Shown here piece by piece: positions 1-12,902 of a DNA stretch of 64,000 bases (position 1 is the first letter of the stretch; each line of letters starts with the position of its first letter). The stretch comes from Hyalangium ruber (GTDB lineage Bacteria; Myxococcota; Myxococcia; Myxococcales; Myxococcaceae). The notes under the pieces were generated by a model, which saw nothing but the letters and a program-made list of their open reading frames with translations, was not told the DNA's origin and did no database searches. A program made the position numbers and the translations under genes. The stretch lies in contig NZ_JAXIVS010000004.1 of NCBI RefSeq assembly GCF_034259325.1, positions 186,001 to 250,000 on the forward strand. The letters run 5' to 3'.

Positions 1-56
1 ACGTTACAATGTCTCGTGGGCATCGAAACACGCCAGGCCCAGAGGCGGAGTTCACG

Positions 57-1031
57 TTGAGGACTACCCAGATACCTGAGCTCTATTGCCCGTTTCCCTC
101 GTTGATCAGCCCGCACGTCGAAGCCGTCCAGCACCAGGTCAATCAATGGATGCAGGCTCGGCGCTACTTCCAGACCAAGGCCTCGTTCGAACGCTTCAAC
201 GCGGCCAAGTTCGCCTGGTTGACGGGGCGCGTTCATCCGGACGCCAGCTTCGAATCCATCCTCATCGTCGCCACCTACATGAGCTGGCTGTTCATGGTGG
301 ATGACCTCTATGACGAAGCCGCGCTCGGCCGAGACCCGGAGCGCCTGAAGGCCCAGCACCACGAGCTGATCGATCGCATGAAGCACCCGCGTCCCCTGCG
401 CGGGGGAGAGAGCCCCGTAGTCGTAGGCCTGGCCGACATCTGGGAGCGGATGCTCCTGCGCGCCGCGCCCGGCTGGACCGAGCGCTTCATCCAGACCTTC
501 GAGGGCTACGCCTACGCCTGCGTGTGGGAGGCGGAGAACCGCGTCAACAACCGGGTCCCCCCCCTGGCGGAGTACATGGAGTTCCGGCGCCACACGTCCG
601 CGCTCTACGTCTTCTTCTCCCTCATCGAGTTCGTCGAACACATGACGCTGACCCCGGAGCTCATCCCCCACGTCCACGAGCTGGAGGTGCGCGCCGACGA
701 TGGCGTCTCCTGGGTCAACGACATGCTCTCGCTCGAGAAAGAAGCGCGGGCCGGAGACGTCCACAACCTCGTCATCGTCCTACAGCACGAGCGCGGGCTG
801 AGCGTCCAGGAGGCCATGGACCAGGCCGCGCGCCTCTTCAACACCCGGATGCGGGAATACGTCGAGATCGAGCAGCGCATGCCCTCCTTCGGCGTCGAAA
901 CCGATGTGCTGCTCCAGCGCTACCTCAGGGGCCTGCGCTGCTGGGTCCGCGGCAACCTCGACTGGTCCTATGAGTCGGGGCGCTATGAGCGCGCGCTGTC
1001 CCCGCCCGCGTTGATCCGGGCCGCTTCATGA
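57..1031 (+). CDS. Class I terpene synthase (terpene cyclase)
   Basis: Predicted to ionise and cyclise a prenyl diphosphate (probably farnesyl) to a volatile terpene in the cytoplasm. Counting from the upstream ATG at 9, the metal-binding motif DDLYDE is at residues 98-103 and the NSE motif NDMLSLEKE at 237-245; a C-terminal RY pair (GRY) is also present. These are the diagnostic bacterial class I terpene cyclase motifs, and the N-terminal PELYCPFP...PHV is typical of the family. I prefer the TTG at 57 over the ATG at 9 because GGCGGAG lies just upstream of the TTG and family members usually begin close to IPELYCPFP; the ATG has only 8 visible upstream bases. The product cannot be deduced. 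There is no cytochrome P450 or methyltransferase beside it in the window. It converges on and overlaps by a few bases the next gene. Confidence 0.9.
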   Translation: MRTTQIPELYCPFPSLISPHVEAVQHQVNQWMQARRYFQTKASFERFNAAKFAWLTGRVHPDASFESILIVATYMSWLFMVDDLYDEAALGRDPERLKAQHHELIDRMKHPRPLRGGESPVVVGLADIWERMLLRAAPGWTERFIQTFEGYAYACVWEAENRVNNRVPPLAEYMEFRRHTSALYVFFSLIEFVEHMTLTPELIPHVHELEVRADDGVSWVNDMLSLEKEARAGDVHNLVIVLQHERGLSVQEAMDQAARLFNTRMREYVEIEQRMPSFGVETDVLLQRYLRGLRCWVRGNLDWSYESGRYERALSPPALIRAAS

Positions 1032-2951
1032 CTCCATGGCCTGCACCGCGGCCTTCACCCCCACGGGGGGCAGCTCGAGGGTGAACGTGGCGCCCTGGCC
1101 CGGCCCCGGGCTGTGACAGGACAGACGCCCCCGCATCTCCAGCGCCGCCAGGGAGCTGGTGTGCAGGCCGAAGCCGTGGCCCTTCTTCTTGGTGGTGAAG
1201 CCCTGGGTGAACATGTGCTTCACGTTCTCCGGCGCGATGCCGATGCCGTTGTCCGCCACCTGCAACAGCAGGGCGTTCCCCTCGGGCGCGCGACGCACGC
1301 TGATGCGCAGGCTCTTGTCCTTGGCCTCGCTGGAGATCAACGCATCGCGCGCGTTGCTCAGCAGGTTGACGAGGATCTGCAGCAGCCGGTGCCTGTCGAC
1401 CAGCAGGGGCGGGAGCGTGGCGTAGTCCCGCTCGATGCGGATGCCCAGGCGCTCGAAGGAGACGGCGTGCAAGCGCAGCGCCTCATCGATGAGCTGGGGC
1501 ACCGACACCTCCTCCAAGGCCCCGGCGATGCGCGCGTGCTTCTGCTGCATGCTGACGATGGACTTGATGTGGTCCACGCTGTCGCTGAGCGACTTCATCT
1601 CCTTGAGCAGGACGTCGCGCTCGTGGTGGAGGTGCTCCGCCAGCGTCGAGATGTATTCGGGCAGCAGCTTTCCTTGAGGGTCCTGCGTGAGGAACGCGCT
1701 GAGGTCCGTGGAGCGCCCCCGGAGCATGGAGGAGATCTTCGCCAGGCCCGCGATACGGGACTGACGCAGCCGATCGATGACCAGGGTGGTGGAGACGTTG
1801 ACCGAGTTGAGGGTGTTGCCCACGTTGTGGAGCACGCCCGTGGCGATCTCCGCCATGCCGGCCTGGCGGGAGACATCCACCAGGGTGCGGTACACCTCTC
1901 CCAGCCGCAGCTCGGCCTGCTTCCGGGCCGTGATGTTGCGCGCGAACACCGTCACGCCGGTGATACGGCCCTCCGTGCCCCGCACGGGGTTGACGCTGAT
2001 GTCGAACGTCAGGCGGGCGCCGTCCAGTTCATACTCCTCCTCGTAGCGCTGGCGCTCCCCCGCGAGTGCCCGGGCCAGACGTGGCGTCCAGGTCTCGCGC
2101 AGCCCCGGCTCCGACTCGGGGAAGTAGGGCTGCCCCAACATGGGCAGCTGGCCATAGCGAACGAAGTACGCGTGCTTCGCCGCGGCGTTGGCGGTGATCA
2201 GCCCTCCCCGGGTATCCACCGCGAACACCAGGTCATCGGTGCTCTCGAAGACGCTGAGCAGCTGGCCTTCGCTGTCCCGCAGCTCCTTCATCGTCTGATC
2301 GAGCGTGCATTGGGCCTCGGTGAGCGCCGAGCTGTGCAACGAGCCCAGCCCCCAGGAGATCACGAAGGAGAAGGAGGCACAGACGTAGAGCGGCAACAGG
2401 AGCTCATCAGGCAGGGAGCGCGAGCCTGCGCCAAGCTGGGTGTAGTAGACGGGGAAGATCAGCGCCACGCAGGCCCAGGCCAGGGCGACGAAGAGCCCCC
2501 GGCGCGCGCCGAGCAGGTACACCGCCAGCGCGGGCTGCAGCATGAGCCCCGCATGGGTCCCGAAGTAGGGAGCGCTGTCCCTCAAGATGAAGAGGAGGGT
2601 CCCGCCGCCCACGATGGACGTCATGCACAGCACGATCGCGGGGAGCATGTGGGACTTGGCGCGCCGCAGCATCACCAGCGCGGACCCATAGCTCAGGAAG
2701 AGCGCTCCGACGACGAGGCGGAGCGTCAGGGAGGGGAACGCCACCACCCCCAACAGGGCAAGCAGGAGCAGCAGGCAGTTGCTGCCCGCCAGGACCTGGT
2801 AGCGCACCAGCTCCGAAGGCGAGCCCCGGCGCAGGTCCTCCGAGAGCAGCCCGTTCAGCCGCGCGAGGGCCCACGGGTGGAGTCTTCGGGAGGCGCCCCC
2901 TTGGGAGAGCACCGGAGCGGGGATGGTATTGTCGAAGGACGTACTTGCCAT
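1026..2951 (-). CDS. Membrane-bound PAS sensor histidine kinase
   Basis: Sensor kinase of a two-component system. Roughly six hydrophobic segments lie in the N-terminal third, followed by a PAS domain (ending ITARKQAEL), a dimerisation/phosphoacceptor segment and an HATPase domain. The likely phosphoacceptor is the His in GVLHNVGNTLN. The N box is NLLSNARDAL, the G1 box DNGIGI and the G2-like box GHGFGLH. No receiver domain and no response regulator lie nearby, so it is an orphan kinase. The reading frame is open up to 3053, but the ATG at 2951 (MASTSFDN) gives a more credible N terminus; the ribosome-binding site is weak, so the start is uncertain. A close paralogue lies at 36698-38527 with the same HNVGNTLNSVNVS core. 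Confidence 0.88.
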   Translation of the reverse strand: MASTSFDNTIPAPVLSQGGASRRLHPWALARLNGLLSEDLRRGSPSELVRYQVLAGSNCLLLLLALLGVVAFPSLTLRLVVGALFLSYGSALVMLRRAKSHMLPAIVLCMTSIVGGGTLLFILRDSAPYFGTHAGLMLQPALAVYLLGARRGLFVALAWACVALIFPVYYTQLGAGSRSLPDELLLPLYVCASFSFVISWGLGSLHSSALTEAQCTLDQTMKELRDSEGQLLSVFESTDDLVFAVDTRGGLITANAAAKHAYFVRYGQLPMLGQPYFPESEPGLRETWTPRLARALAGERQRYEEEYELDGARLTFDISVNPVRGTEGRITGVTVFARNITARKQAELRLGEVYRTLVDVSRQAGMAEIATGVLHNVGNTLNSVNVSTTLVIDRLRQSRIAGLAKISSMLRGRSTDLSAFLTQDPQGKLLPEYISTLAEHLHHERDVLLKEMKSLSDSVDHIKSIVSMQQKHARIAGALEEVSVPQLIDEALRLHAVSFERLGIRIERDYATLPPLLVDRHRLLQILVNLLSNARDALISSEAKDKSLRISVRRAPEGNALLLQVADNGIGIAPENVKHMFTQGFTTKKKGHGFGLHTSSLAALEMRGRLSCHSPGPGQGATFTLELPPVGVKAAVQAMES

Positions 2952-3112
2952 GATGAGCGGGCGATGATGGAGCCCCGAGCAGCCTACCCGAGGCGGATGA
3001 CGGATCATCGGCTCAAGCGGATCCGAGAATCGGCCCGTGAACATCACACCCAATTCGCTCCAGCCGCGCCAGCACCTGGAGCGTAGCCTTACAGCCTGGC
3101 AAGGAGAGCACC

Positions 3113-3394
3113 ATGAAGCGCACCTTCTCGACCCTAGCCGTTGCAGGACTCCTCGCCCTGGCCTCCACGGCCTGCGGCGTCGATGCGGATCCCGCGCTGG
3201 CCTGTACGGAGCTCTGTACCACCTCGGGATTCACGAGCGGGAACGCCGACGTCTACGAGCACGAAGTGAATTGTTTCTGTGATGGCGGCGATGCCTCCGC
3301 CCGGGTCTCGGCCGACGCATGTACGCAGACCTGCAGGGACATGGGCTGGAGCGAGGGTGAGGCCTTTGCCTCCAGCGCCTGCCAGTGCAGCTGA
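3113..3394 (+). CDS. Small cysteine-rich exported protein
   Basis: A 93-residue protein with a good signal peptide (MKRTFSTLAVAGLLALASTAC). The Cys after LASTA could be a lipidation site, although Ser at -3 is unusual for a lipobox. The mature part has about eight cysteines in paired spacing (CTELC, CFC, CTQTC, CQC), suggesting a disulfide-stabilised fold outside the cytoplasm. A clear GGAGAG precedes the ATG. I do not recognise the family; myxobacterial genomes carry many such small Cys-rich exported proteins. It is transcribed divergently from the histidine kinase and converges on the Imm11-like gene. Confidence 0.7.
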   Translation: MKRTFSTLAVAGLLALASTACGVDADPALACTELCTTSGFTSGNADVYEHEVNCFCDGGDASARVSADACTQTCRDMGWSEGEAFASSACQCS

Positions 3395-3412
3395 GGGGCC
3401 AGGCTCACGTAG

Positions 3413-3976
3413 CTAGACCTCCTCGAATCGCGTGCCGGTAGCGCCCATGCGCTCCAATGCGTCCTTGATCTCCCCGGAGACGACAAGGACGACCTCCCAT
3501 CCCTCGGGACGAAATACCTTGGCGGTCCCCACCTTCGATTTGTCGATGCGCATGTCATCGACGGCCCAGTATTGGCCCACTTTCTCTGGAAGGCCGTCCT
3601 CGGGTCGCCAGAACTGCACCTTGGACGCTTTCTCGTCGATACAGCGAATGAGGCGCGTCGCCACGAGGACGAGGTACTGATCCGGTTTGCCCTCGATGTC
3701 CACGGGGATGAGCTGCACATCGCTGGGGGCCAGCTCCGACAGCACAGACGCTACCTTGACGTGGACAACGGGGATGCTCAATCCCGCCTCGGAGAAGTCC
3801 AGCGGACTGCCGGCGATCTCGATGGGGACTTTCAACCGCCCCTCCACATGCACGGGCGTTCCTCTCTTGAAGTCCCAATCATGCACCTCGCGGCCCTGAG
3901 CGTCGACGGGAGTATCCAGATGCCAGCGGTTGGGGACGTAGACGTCGTCAGCGAGCTTGAAGAAGCGCTGGGCCAT
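3413..3976 (-). CDS. Imm11-type immunity protein (DUF1629-like)
   Basis: 187 residues, no signal peptide or membrane segment, so cytoplasmic. It starts MAQRFFKLADDVYVPNRW and contains the hydrophilic beta-rich pattern with VVHVKVASVLSEL...DVQLIPVDIEG that I associate with the Imm11 (DUF1629) immunity family common in Myxococcota. It lies 15 bp downstream of the AHH nuclease lipoprotein on the same strand, the standard toxin-then-immunity order. It is therefore inferred to neutralise that nuclease in sibling and producer cells. Family assignment rests on overall resemblance and position rather than on a catalytic motif. Confidence 0.72.
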   Translation of the reverse strand: MAQRFFKLADDVYVPNRWHLDTPVDAQGREVHDWDFKRGTPVHVEGRLKVPIEIAGSPLDFSEAGLSIPVVHVKVASVLSELAPSDVQLIPVDIEGKPDQYLVLVATRLIRCIDEKASKVQFWRPEDGLPEKVGQYWAVDDMRIDKSKVGTAKVFRPEGWEVVLVVSGEIKDALERMGATGTRFEEV

Positions 3977-3991
3977 GAGGAAGTTCTAGCG

Positions 3992-5347
3992 TCATTTCCC
4001 CAAGGTAACGAGTTGGTTCAGGTCTGTGCCGGGTGTGGCGATCTCCTCCGCCAGCCTGTCGAGCGCCCGCGTCAGCTTCGGTCCGCACTCCGCGATGCTG
4101 CGACAGTCTCCCAGCGCCCTCTGCAAGCGCTCGTAGACAAGCTCATGGTATCGCAGTGGGTGCGGCCCCTTGTGCCCCTGGATGGGCACGATGTTTTCAC
4201 GGTCCTTCAGCCGCATTCCGGCCCTGGCGAAGAGCCGCTCGAACCTGGGTGTCCACGGTCCACCTCTCAAGGTGGACTTCTTGTTGGCGATGGTCCCGAT
4301 GTGGTGATTCTCCGTGCCGTCGCCGCGCCCACCTCGCGCCGCCATCGCCACCGCTCCCGGTGGCAGCGCGACGAGAAAGCCTTCGCTCGTCACCGTCACG
4401 GACTCCACCGCGCCTACCTCCGACAACAGGAGGCCTTCGCGGCCCGCGGCCTGCATCGACACCTGCGCCGAACCCGGCAGGGTCCCCACCTGCTCGGCGA
4501 AGCCCTTCGTCGTGTGCGTCAGCAGCGCCATCGCCATCATGGCAAACGCTTGCGCCGCCTCACGCGAGAACACCTTGCCGAACCTCTCGCCCGCCTCGCG
4601 GATCTCCTCGAAGGTCGTGGCAACCTTCACCTCCTCCATCAACTGGAACCAACCCGTAATGAGGTTGTCGAGCGTCTTGGCACCCACCCAGAGAATGAGC
4701 CCCACGGTCGCCCATGCGGCGAGGAACTTCGTGACCGGCTCGGGCATCGCGAGCAGGACGAGCAGCGTCACGACAGTCGCCATCGCTGCCTGCATGACGG
4801 CTCGCATGCTCACCATCTCGCCCAGTGCCTTCTCGAACTCCTCCAGCACGGGACTCCTGCTCAGGGCCATGGCCAGCATGTAGCGGCCTTGCGGGTCCAG
4901 GTACTTCCCGCCAACGAGCGCGCCCCCCAGACAATCGCCCTCGAAGCCTTGGGCGCTCCGACACCAGCCCCTGTATTGGCTGACGAGTTGCTGCTCCGCC
5001 CTCGTCAACGCTCCTTCCAGGGGCGTGCCCGAATCCAGCGGAACGAGTTTTCGCTCTCGAAGCAGGTACAGGTAGTCGCCGTACAGCGCGTCGAGCTGAA
5101 ACAGCTTCTCCACCGTCTCACGAGGGGAGCCACTCAGCCGCACCTCCCGCGCCAGTCGCCGAATGGCTTGGGTGATTTCCTCCGGCGTCACCTGCACCGG
5201 CTCCACCGTAGCGGTGCGGGGGATGTGGACGATGGTTTCCACCCCCGTCCCGGTCTCCACCCGGACACCTCGCGGAGTCACGCTGCACCCGACCAGAACA
5301 GCAAGGAGCAATGCCTCGGTCTTCCACAGAATCCGCCACGGCCTCAT
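3992..5347 (-). CDS. SitA5-type polymorphic toxin lipoprotein with C-terminal AHH nuclease
   Basis: Lipoprotein toxin of the kind that myxobacteria pass between siblings by outer-membrane exchange. Residues 1-21 form a lipoprotein signal peptide (LAVLVGC, Cys21). Residues 30-340 are the shared SitA5-like delivery scaffold, including a hydrophobic pair of helices near 183-228 and the GFLVALPPGAVAMAARG segment that ends the scaffold. From about residue 345 a nuclease domain follows with ENHHIG (346-351), ENIVPIQGHKGPHPLRYHELV and a run of His residues, typical of the AHH/HNH-like nucleases. The scaffold start matches the decayed toxin at 7444-7979, but the C-terminal domain differs, as expected for a polymorphic toxin. 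The Imm11-like gene follows 15 bp downstream. AAGAAGGGG precedes the ATG. Confidence 0.82.
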   Translation of the reverse strand: MRPWRILWKTEALLLAVLVGCSVTPRGVRVETGTGVETIVHIPRTATVEPVQVTPEEITQAIRRLAREVRLSGSPRETVEKLFQLDALYGDYLYLLRERKLVPLDSGTPLEGALTRAEQQLVSQYRGWCRSAQGFEGDCLGGALVGGKYLDPQGRYMLAMALSRSPVLEEFEKALGEMVSMRAVMQAAMATVVTLLVLLAMPEPVTKFLAAWATVGLILWVGAKTLDNLITGWFQLMEEVKVATTFEEIREAGERFGKVFSREAAQAFAMMAMALLTHTTKGFAEQVGTLPGSAQVSMQAAGREGLLLSEVGAVESVTVTSEGFLVALPPGAVAMAARGGRGDGTENHHIGTIANKKSTLRGGPWTPRFERLFARAGMRLKDRENIVPIQGHKGPHPLRYHELVYERLQRALGDCRSIAECGPKLTRALDRLAEEIATPGTDLNQLVTLGK

Positions 5348-5603
5348 GGGTCACCCCTTCTTGTGGGCAGCCGCTCAGCCTAGAGGCCCGCCACATGCGA
5401 GAGGAGGATTTGCCGGGTGGTGCCTACCCCGGAGGCCCACGGCCTCTGATGGGGGCGGCCCCCGCCGACGCTGGCTCCCGATGTGTCTCGACGCTCGCGC
5501 CCAGAGGCCCCTGTGCTCACCACGAGGCAGTCCTGCGAGCGAGGTCATAACGTAACGAAGAGGACAACTTCCCGGCCGGGACATGAGCTCAGGGGCCACC
5601 GGC
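5348..5603. other. Upstream region of the AHH toxin gene, no coding sequence seen
   Basis: This 256 bp stretch separates the end of the kinase gene from the start of the toxin gene, both on the minus strand, and must contain the toxin promoter. On the minus strand a TAGGCT hexamer lies a few tens of bases upstream of the toxin start and could be a -10 element. I see no convincing small gene or terminator hairpin with a T tract. Confidence 0.4.
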
Positions 5604-6980
5604 TTACGGCTTCACCGAGTTGGGCTGGCGCTCTGGCGGATAGCTCGCCAGGTAGCAAGCGCCCTTCCACTCATAGGAGTCGTCCCCACAGGGGGGCTTC
5701 ATCTTTCCGAGAAGCACCCAGCACCCCCCGTGAATCTCCTCTTCGTACCGGGCCTTGCACGGCGCCCGGTGTTGGCCGGGAAATGGCCCTTTGGGCATCT
5801 CCAGCCCGATTCCCGGCCGCGCCAGTGCAGGCTTGGATGCCGGTACCTGCCCCAGTTCCTCTGCATCCCCGAGCCCCACGGCACCACCATCGTCCTCGCC
5901 ACTTCGCACCGCTTCCTCTCGCCCTGGCTCTCTCTCGCCTACCCGGTTTGCCACCACCCACACCATGCCAAGCACCAGGGGAATTCCCATGGCGGCCGCC
6001 ATTCTTCGGGAGTTCCTCCCGAACACGATGCGCAAGGCCACGGGCCACCGCCCAGGAGACGTGCGTGGGACGCGCGCAAGGATAGGTCGATCACAGCCTC
6101 GTCCCTCCTTCCTCGCTGCGTGCTCCAATGTCTCTGCGACCTCTCTGGCGCTTCCTCGAGCCATGGGCTCGACCGAGAGCAACTGGCGGATGAGCGCCGC
6201 CAGTTCCGGGCACACCGTCACCCTGTCCTGCGGCGGCACCCATCCCGAGTCATCTTCGCCTTCGCTTGCCTCACCTCCCACATGAGACGAGGGGTAGGTG
6301 CCGGTAACAAGGCGGTAGGCCATGACTCCCAGGGCGTACAGATCATCCGCCTGCCCAGCCTCGTAGGGAGCGCTGGAATGGGGACTCCATCGCCAGTAGA
6401 AGCGGTTGGCCTCCGGACTGCGGTATTCGGATGTCCCGGGTGGCAAGGCCTGCCACGTCAACGGGCGCGCTCCGCGAAATGTCCCCGCCCCGAAGTCGGT
6501 CAACACCGCGGTTGTGCCCTCCGCTTGCACCAGAACGTTGTCCCCCTTGATGTCACGGTGCAGGCCTCCCACCACGTGCGTGGCTTCCAGGGCGCGAGCC
6601 ACCTGTGCCAGCACCTTCATCACTTCGCGAGAGGTGACAGGGCGCTGCGCTCCCCACTCGTACAGAGGCACGCCCTCCACCCATTCCATGACGAAGTAAG
6701 GAAAGAGCAGCTCGCTGGGGTGCTTCCACCAGCCCGCGTCCTGAACCCGCGGCACCCCCGAGTGGTGGATGCGCCCCAGGAGTTCCACCTCCCGCTCGAA
6801 GCGTGGATCTTGAGGATGGTTGGCCAGCTTCAGCGCGAAGGGACTGGGATCCTTGGGCTCATGCCTCTCGACGCGGTACACCGTGCCATAGGCCCCCTGG
6901 CCAATCCTCGCCACCACGCGCCACGGACCTACCCTGGTCCCGGGCGGCAGCACTGGAGGGCCGAACCCAGGCGCGCTCAT
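5604..6980 (-). CDS. Transmembrane Ser/Thr protein kinase with C-terminal four-cysteine domain
   Basis: Hanks-type kinase. Glycine loop GQGAYGTV at 28-35, ATP-binding Lys51 (FALKLA), catalytic loop HRDIKGDN at 141-148, DFG at 162-164 and the SPE motif near 188-190. A single transmembrane helix lies near 329-345, then an acidic linker and a compact domain with four cysteines spaced C-x11-C-x10-C-x10-C (residues 408-442, containing GGCW and YEWKGACY). The same tail is found in the kinases at 23941 and 27135. The tail should lie outside the cytoplasm and may be a ligand or redox sensor; this is inference. It sits between an intact and a decayed SitA5-type toxin locus, which may be coincidence. 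Confidence 0.88.
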   Translation of the reverse strand: MSAPGFGPPVLPPGTRVGPWRVVARIGQGAYGTVYRVERHEPKDPSPFALKLANHPQDPRFEREVELLGRIHHSGVPRVQDAGWWKHPSELLFPYFVMEWVEGVPLYEWGAQRPVTSREVMKVLAQVARALEATHVVGGLHRDIKGDNVLVQAEGTTAVLTDFGAGTFRGARPLTWQALPPGTSEYRSPEANRFYWRWSPHSSAPYEAGQADDLYALGVMAYRLVTGTYPSSHVGGEASEGEDDSGWVPPQDRVTVCPELAALIRQLLSVEPMARGSAREVAETLEHAARKEGRGCDRPILARVPRTSPGRWPVALRIVFGRNSRRMAAAMGIPLVLGMVWVVANRVGEREPGREEAVRSGEDDGGAVGLGDAEELGQVPASKPALARPGIGLEMPKGPFPGQHRAPCKARYEEEIHGGCWVLLGKMKPPCGDDSYEWKGACYLASYPPERQPNSVKP

Positions 6981-7093
6981 GCGGCCACTGCCTCGGTTTC
7001 ACGCATCTGGGGTATCCACGTCATCGAGGGAGGCTCCCATTCGCGCTGGGCGCTTTCGCCCGCGACCTGTGCCCGGTGTCTGCTCGACGATGC

Positions 7094-7447
7094 TTACTCT
7101 GGATCCAAGGCCCAGGTCCCCTCCTCCCAGCGCTTCAATGCCTGCTGCGCCCCGAAGGGGATCATCCCTTCTCCCTTGGCTGCCTCCTCCAAGACCGCCT
7201 TGGCCTCCGCCGTTCGATGGCGGAGCAGGTGCGCGGCGGCCATGACGCGCACATCCATACGTTGGTGCAGCAGCAGCACGGCCAAGGCATCACGCCCCGC
7301 ATCACCCTGAGCCCGGAGCTTGTCGAATGCGGCTCCGTACTTCCTGGCGTGCTTGTTCCCGGTCTTGGCATCGCCTCGCCAGATGGCATCGGTCTGCGCG
7401 GCGACGTTCTCGGCGAACTGCTCGACAAGTTCCTCCAACCTCATCAC
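7094..7447 (-). CDS. DUF2019 protein, probable immunity protein of the decayed toxin
   Basis: 117 residues, cytoplasmic, mostly helical. It begins with LEELVEQFAENVAAQTDAI and has a HEAT-like second half (VRVMAAAHLL, ...AKAVLEEAA...), which matches the DUF2019 pattern. Its ATG overlaps the stop codon of the toxin remnant upstream (ATGA), so the two were one transcriptional unit. In related loci genes of this kind follow SitA5-type nucleases, so the job inferred is immunity. With its cognate toxin deleted it would now be an orphan immunity gene, still useful against incoming toxin from relatives. Confidence 0.72.
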   Translation of the reverse strand: MMRLEELVEQFAENVAAQTDAIWRGDAKTGNKHARKYGAAFDKLRAQGDAGRDALAVLLLHQRMDVRVMAAAHLLRHRTAEAKAVLEEAAKGEGMIPFGAQQALKRWEEGTWALDPE

Positions 7448-7979
7448 CTGAGCCCCTGGCTGATGTTCTGGATCGCCAACAACCCGAAGTCGCGCGGGGC
7501 CTCATAGGACTGCTTACTGAGCCATTGCCGCACTGTCATCGGCGAGCCTGTAACGTCGCGACGGATGGACGAGTAGAACGCGCTCACGCGGGTACGCAGC
7601 GCTTTCTCGAGCGGGATGATGTTTGTGGTGTTGTGAAGTGCCTGGGGCCCGAACCGCTCCACGTTGCCCGGTGGCTCTCCGCTCCCAAGAGAAGCAGCCG
7701 CTGGCTTCGTCCCTCGTAGCGATACCAGCCGCTGCGGTCAGGAACTCCAGACCACTGGCGGGCAGCATCCAATGGCCGGGCCACGGGCCGTACCTCCCTT
7801 GCCTTTTCCGCCAGCGCCAGGATGAACTCGTCCTCGCCCAGTTCCACCGGATCGGCTTCATCCTGGATGGGGACATGGGTGAACAACTCACCCTGGCTCG
7901 TATCGAGCCGCACCTCACGCGTGGTGCTACAGGCGGAGAGCAGCGTCAGCAGCGCAGCTACGGCCAGACGAGATGCCAT
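7444..7979 (-). pseudogene. Internally deleted SitA5-type toxin lipoprotein gene
   Basis: From the ATG at 7979 a lipoprotein signal peptide (LLTLLSAC) and about 95 residues of the SitA5-type scaffold are intact (VRLDTSQGE, VELGEDEFILALAEKAREVRP, GWYRYEGRSQRLLLLG). Immediately after this, in another frame, come the last 75 or so residues of a nuclease toxin (NVERFGPQALHNTTNIIPLE, FYSSIRRDVTGS, VRQWLS, SYEAPRDFGLLAIQN), ending at 7444. The central scaffold and the nuclease His cluster, some 300 residues in complete homologues, are missing, and the two pieces are out of frame. The junction lies near 7660-7700. This is a toxin inactivated by one deletion. Confidence 0.8.
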
Positions 7980-8050
7980 GAGACGCCCTCCGGCGAAGGT
8001 CGTCGGCAGAGGCGGCGGGACTCGAGCCCGCCGCCCCTGTGCGCCAGGTG

Positions 8051-9841
<1,791 letters not shown>

Positions 9842-9842
9842 G

Positions 9843-10127
9843 TTACCCCCATCTTCCGATGACGAGCATGAACAACAACGACAGTCCCACGGCGACCCAC
9901 TGGGTGGCCTCGGTCAGCCCCACCCACGCGAGGTTGATCCACGCGCTGCCCATCAGCCCGAGGAACAGCCGGTCCCCTCGGGTGGTGGGCATGGGCAAGA
10001 GCCCCTTTCGGAGCACCGACGGCGAGGCGAGGCCCCACACGGTATAGGCGGCGATCAGCGACGCGATGACGGCGAAGAACACGCCCGTCTCCACCGTCCA
10101 CGCCATCCACTGGAGGTCCATTTCCAT
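9843..10127 (-). CDS. glpU: Small membrane protein GlpU (DUF2160)
   Basis: 94 residues with two hydrophobic helices (about 10-32 and 64-90) separated by a short basic, proline-containing loop. DUF2160 proteins are found only beside this type of glycerol ABC transporter, and the gene sits exactly where glpU should be, between a permease and the binding protein. Its biochemical role in the family is unclear; it is probably an accessory subunit. It lies 6 bp after glpQ. Confidence 0.85.
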   Translation of the reverse strand: MEMDLQWMAWTVETGVFFAVIASLIAAYTVWGLASPSVLRKGLLPMPTTRGDRLFLGLMGSAWINLAWVGLTEATQWVAVGLSLLFMLVIGRWG

Positions 10128-10133
10128 GACGGC

Positions 10134-11800
<1,667 letters not shown>

Positions 11801-11813
11801 AGTCCTCTCCTCC

Positions 11814-12888
<1,075 letters not shown>

Positions 12889-12902
<14 letters not shown>

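Noticed and set aside
1113-3086. 657-codon plus-strand open frame
   Set aside because: It is the antisense shadow of the histidine kinase gene; composition is His/Gln/Arg/Gly-rich without any domain, as expected for a complementary frame of high-GC DNA.
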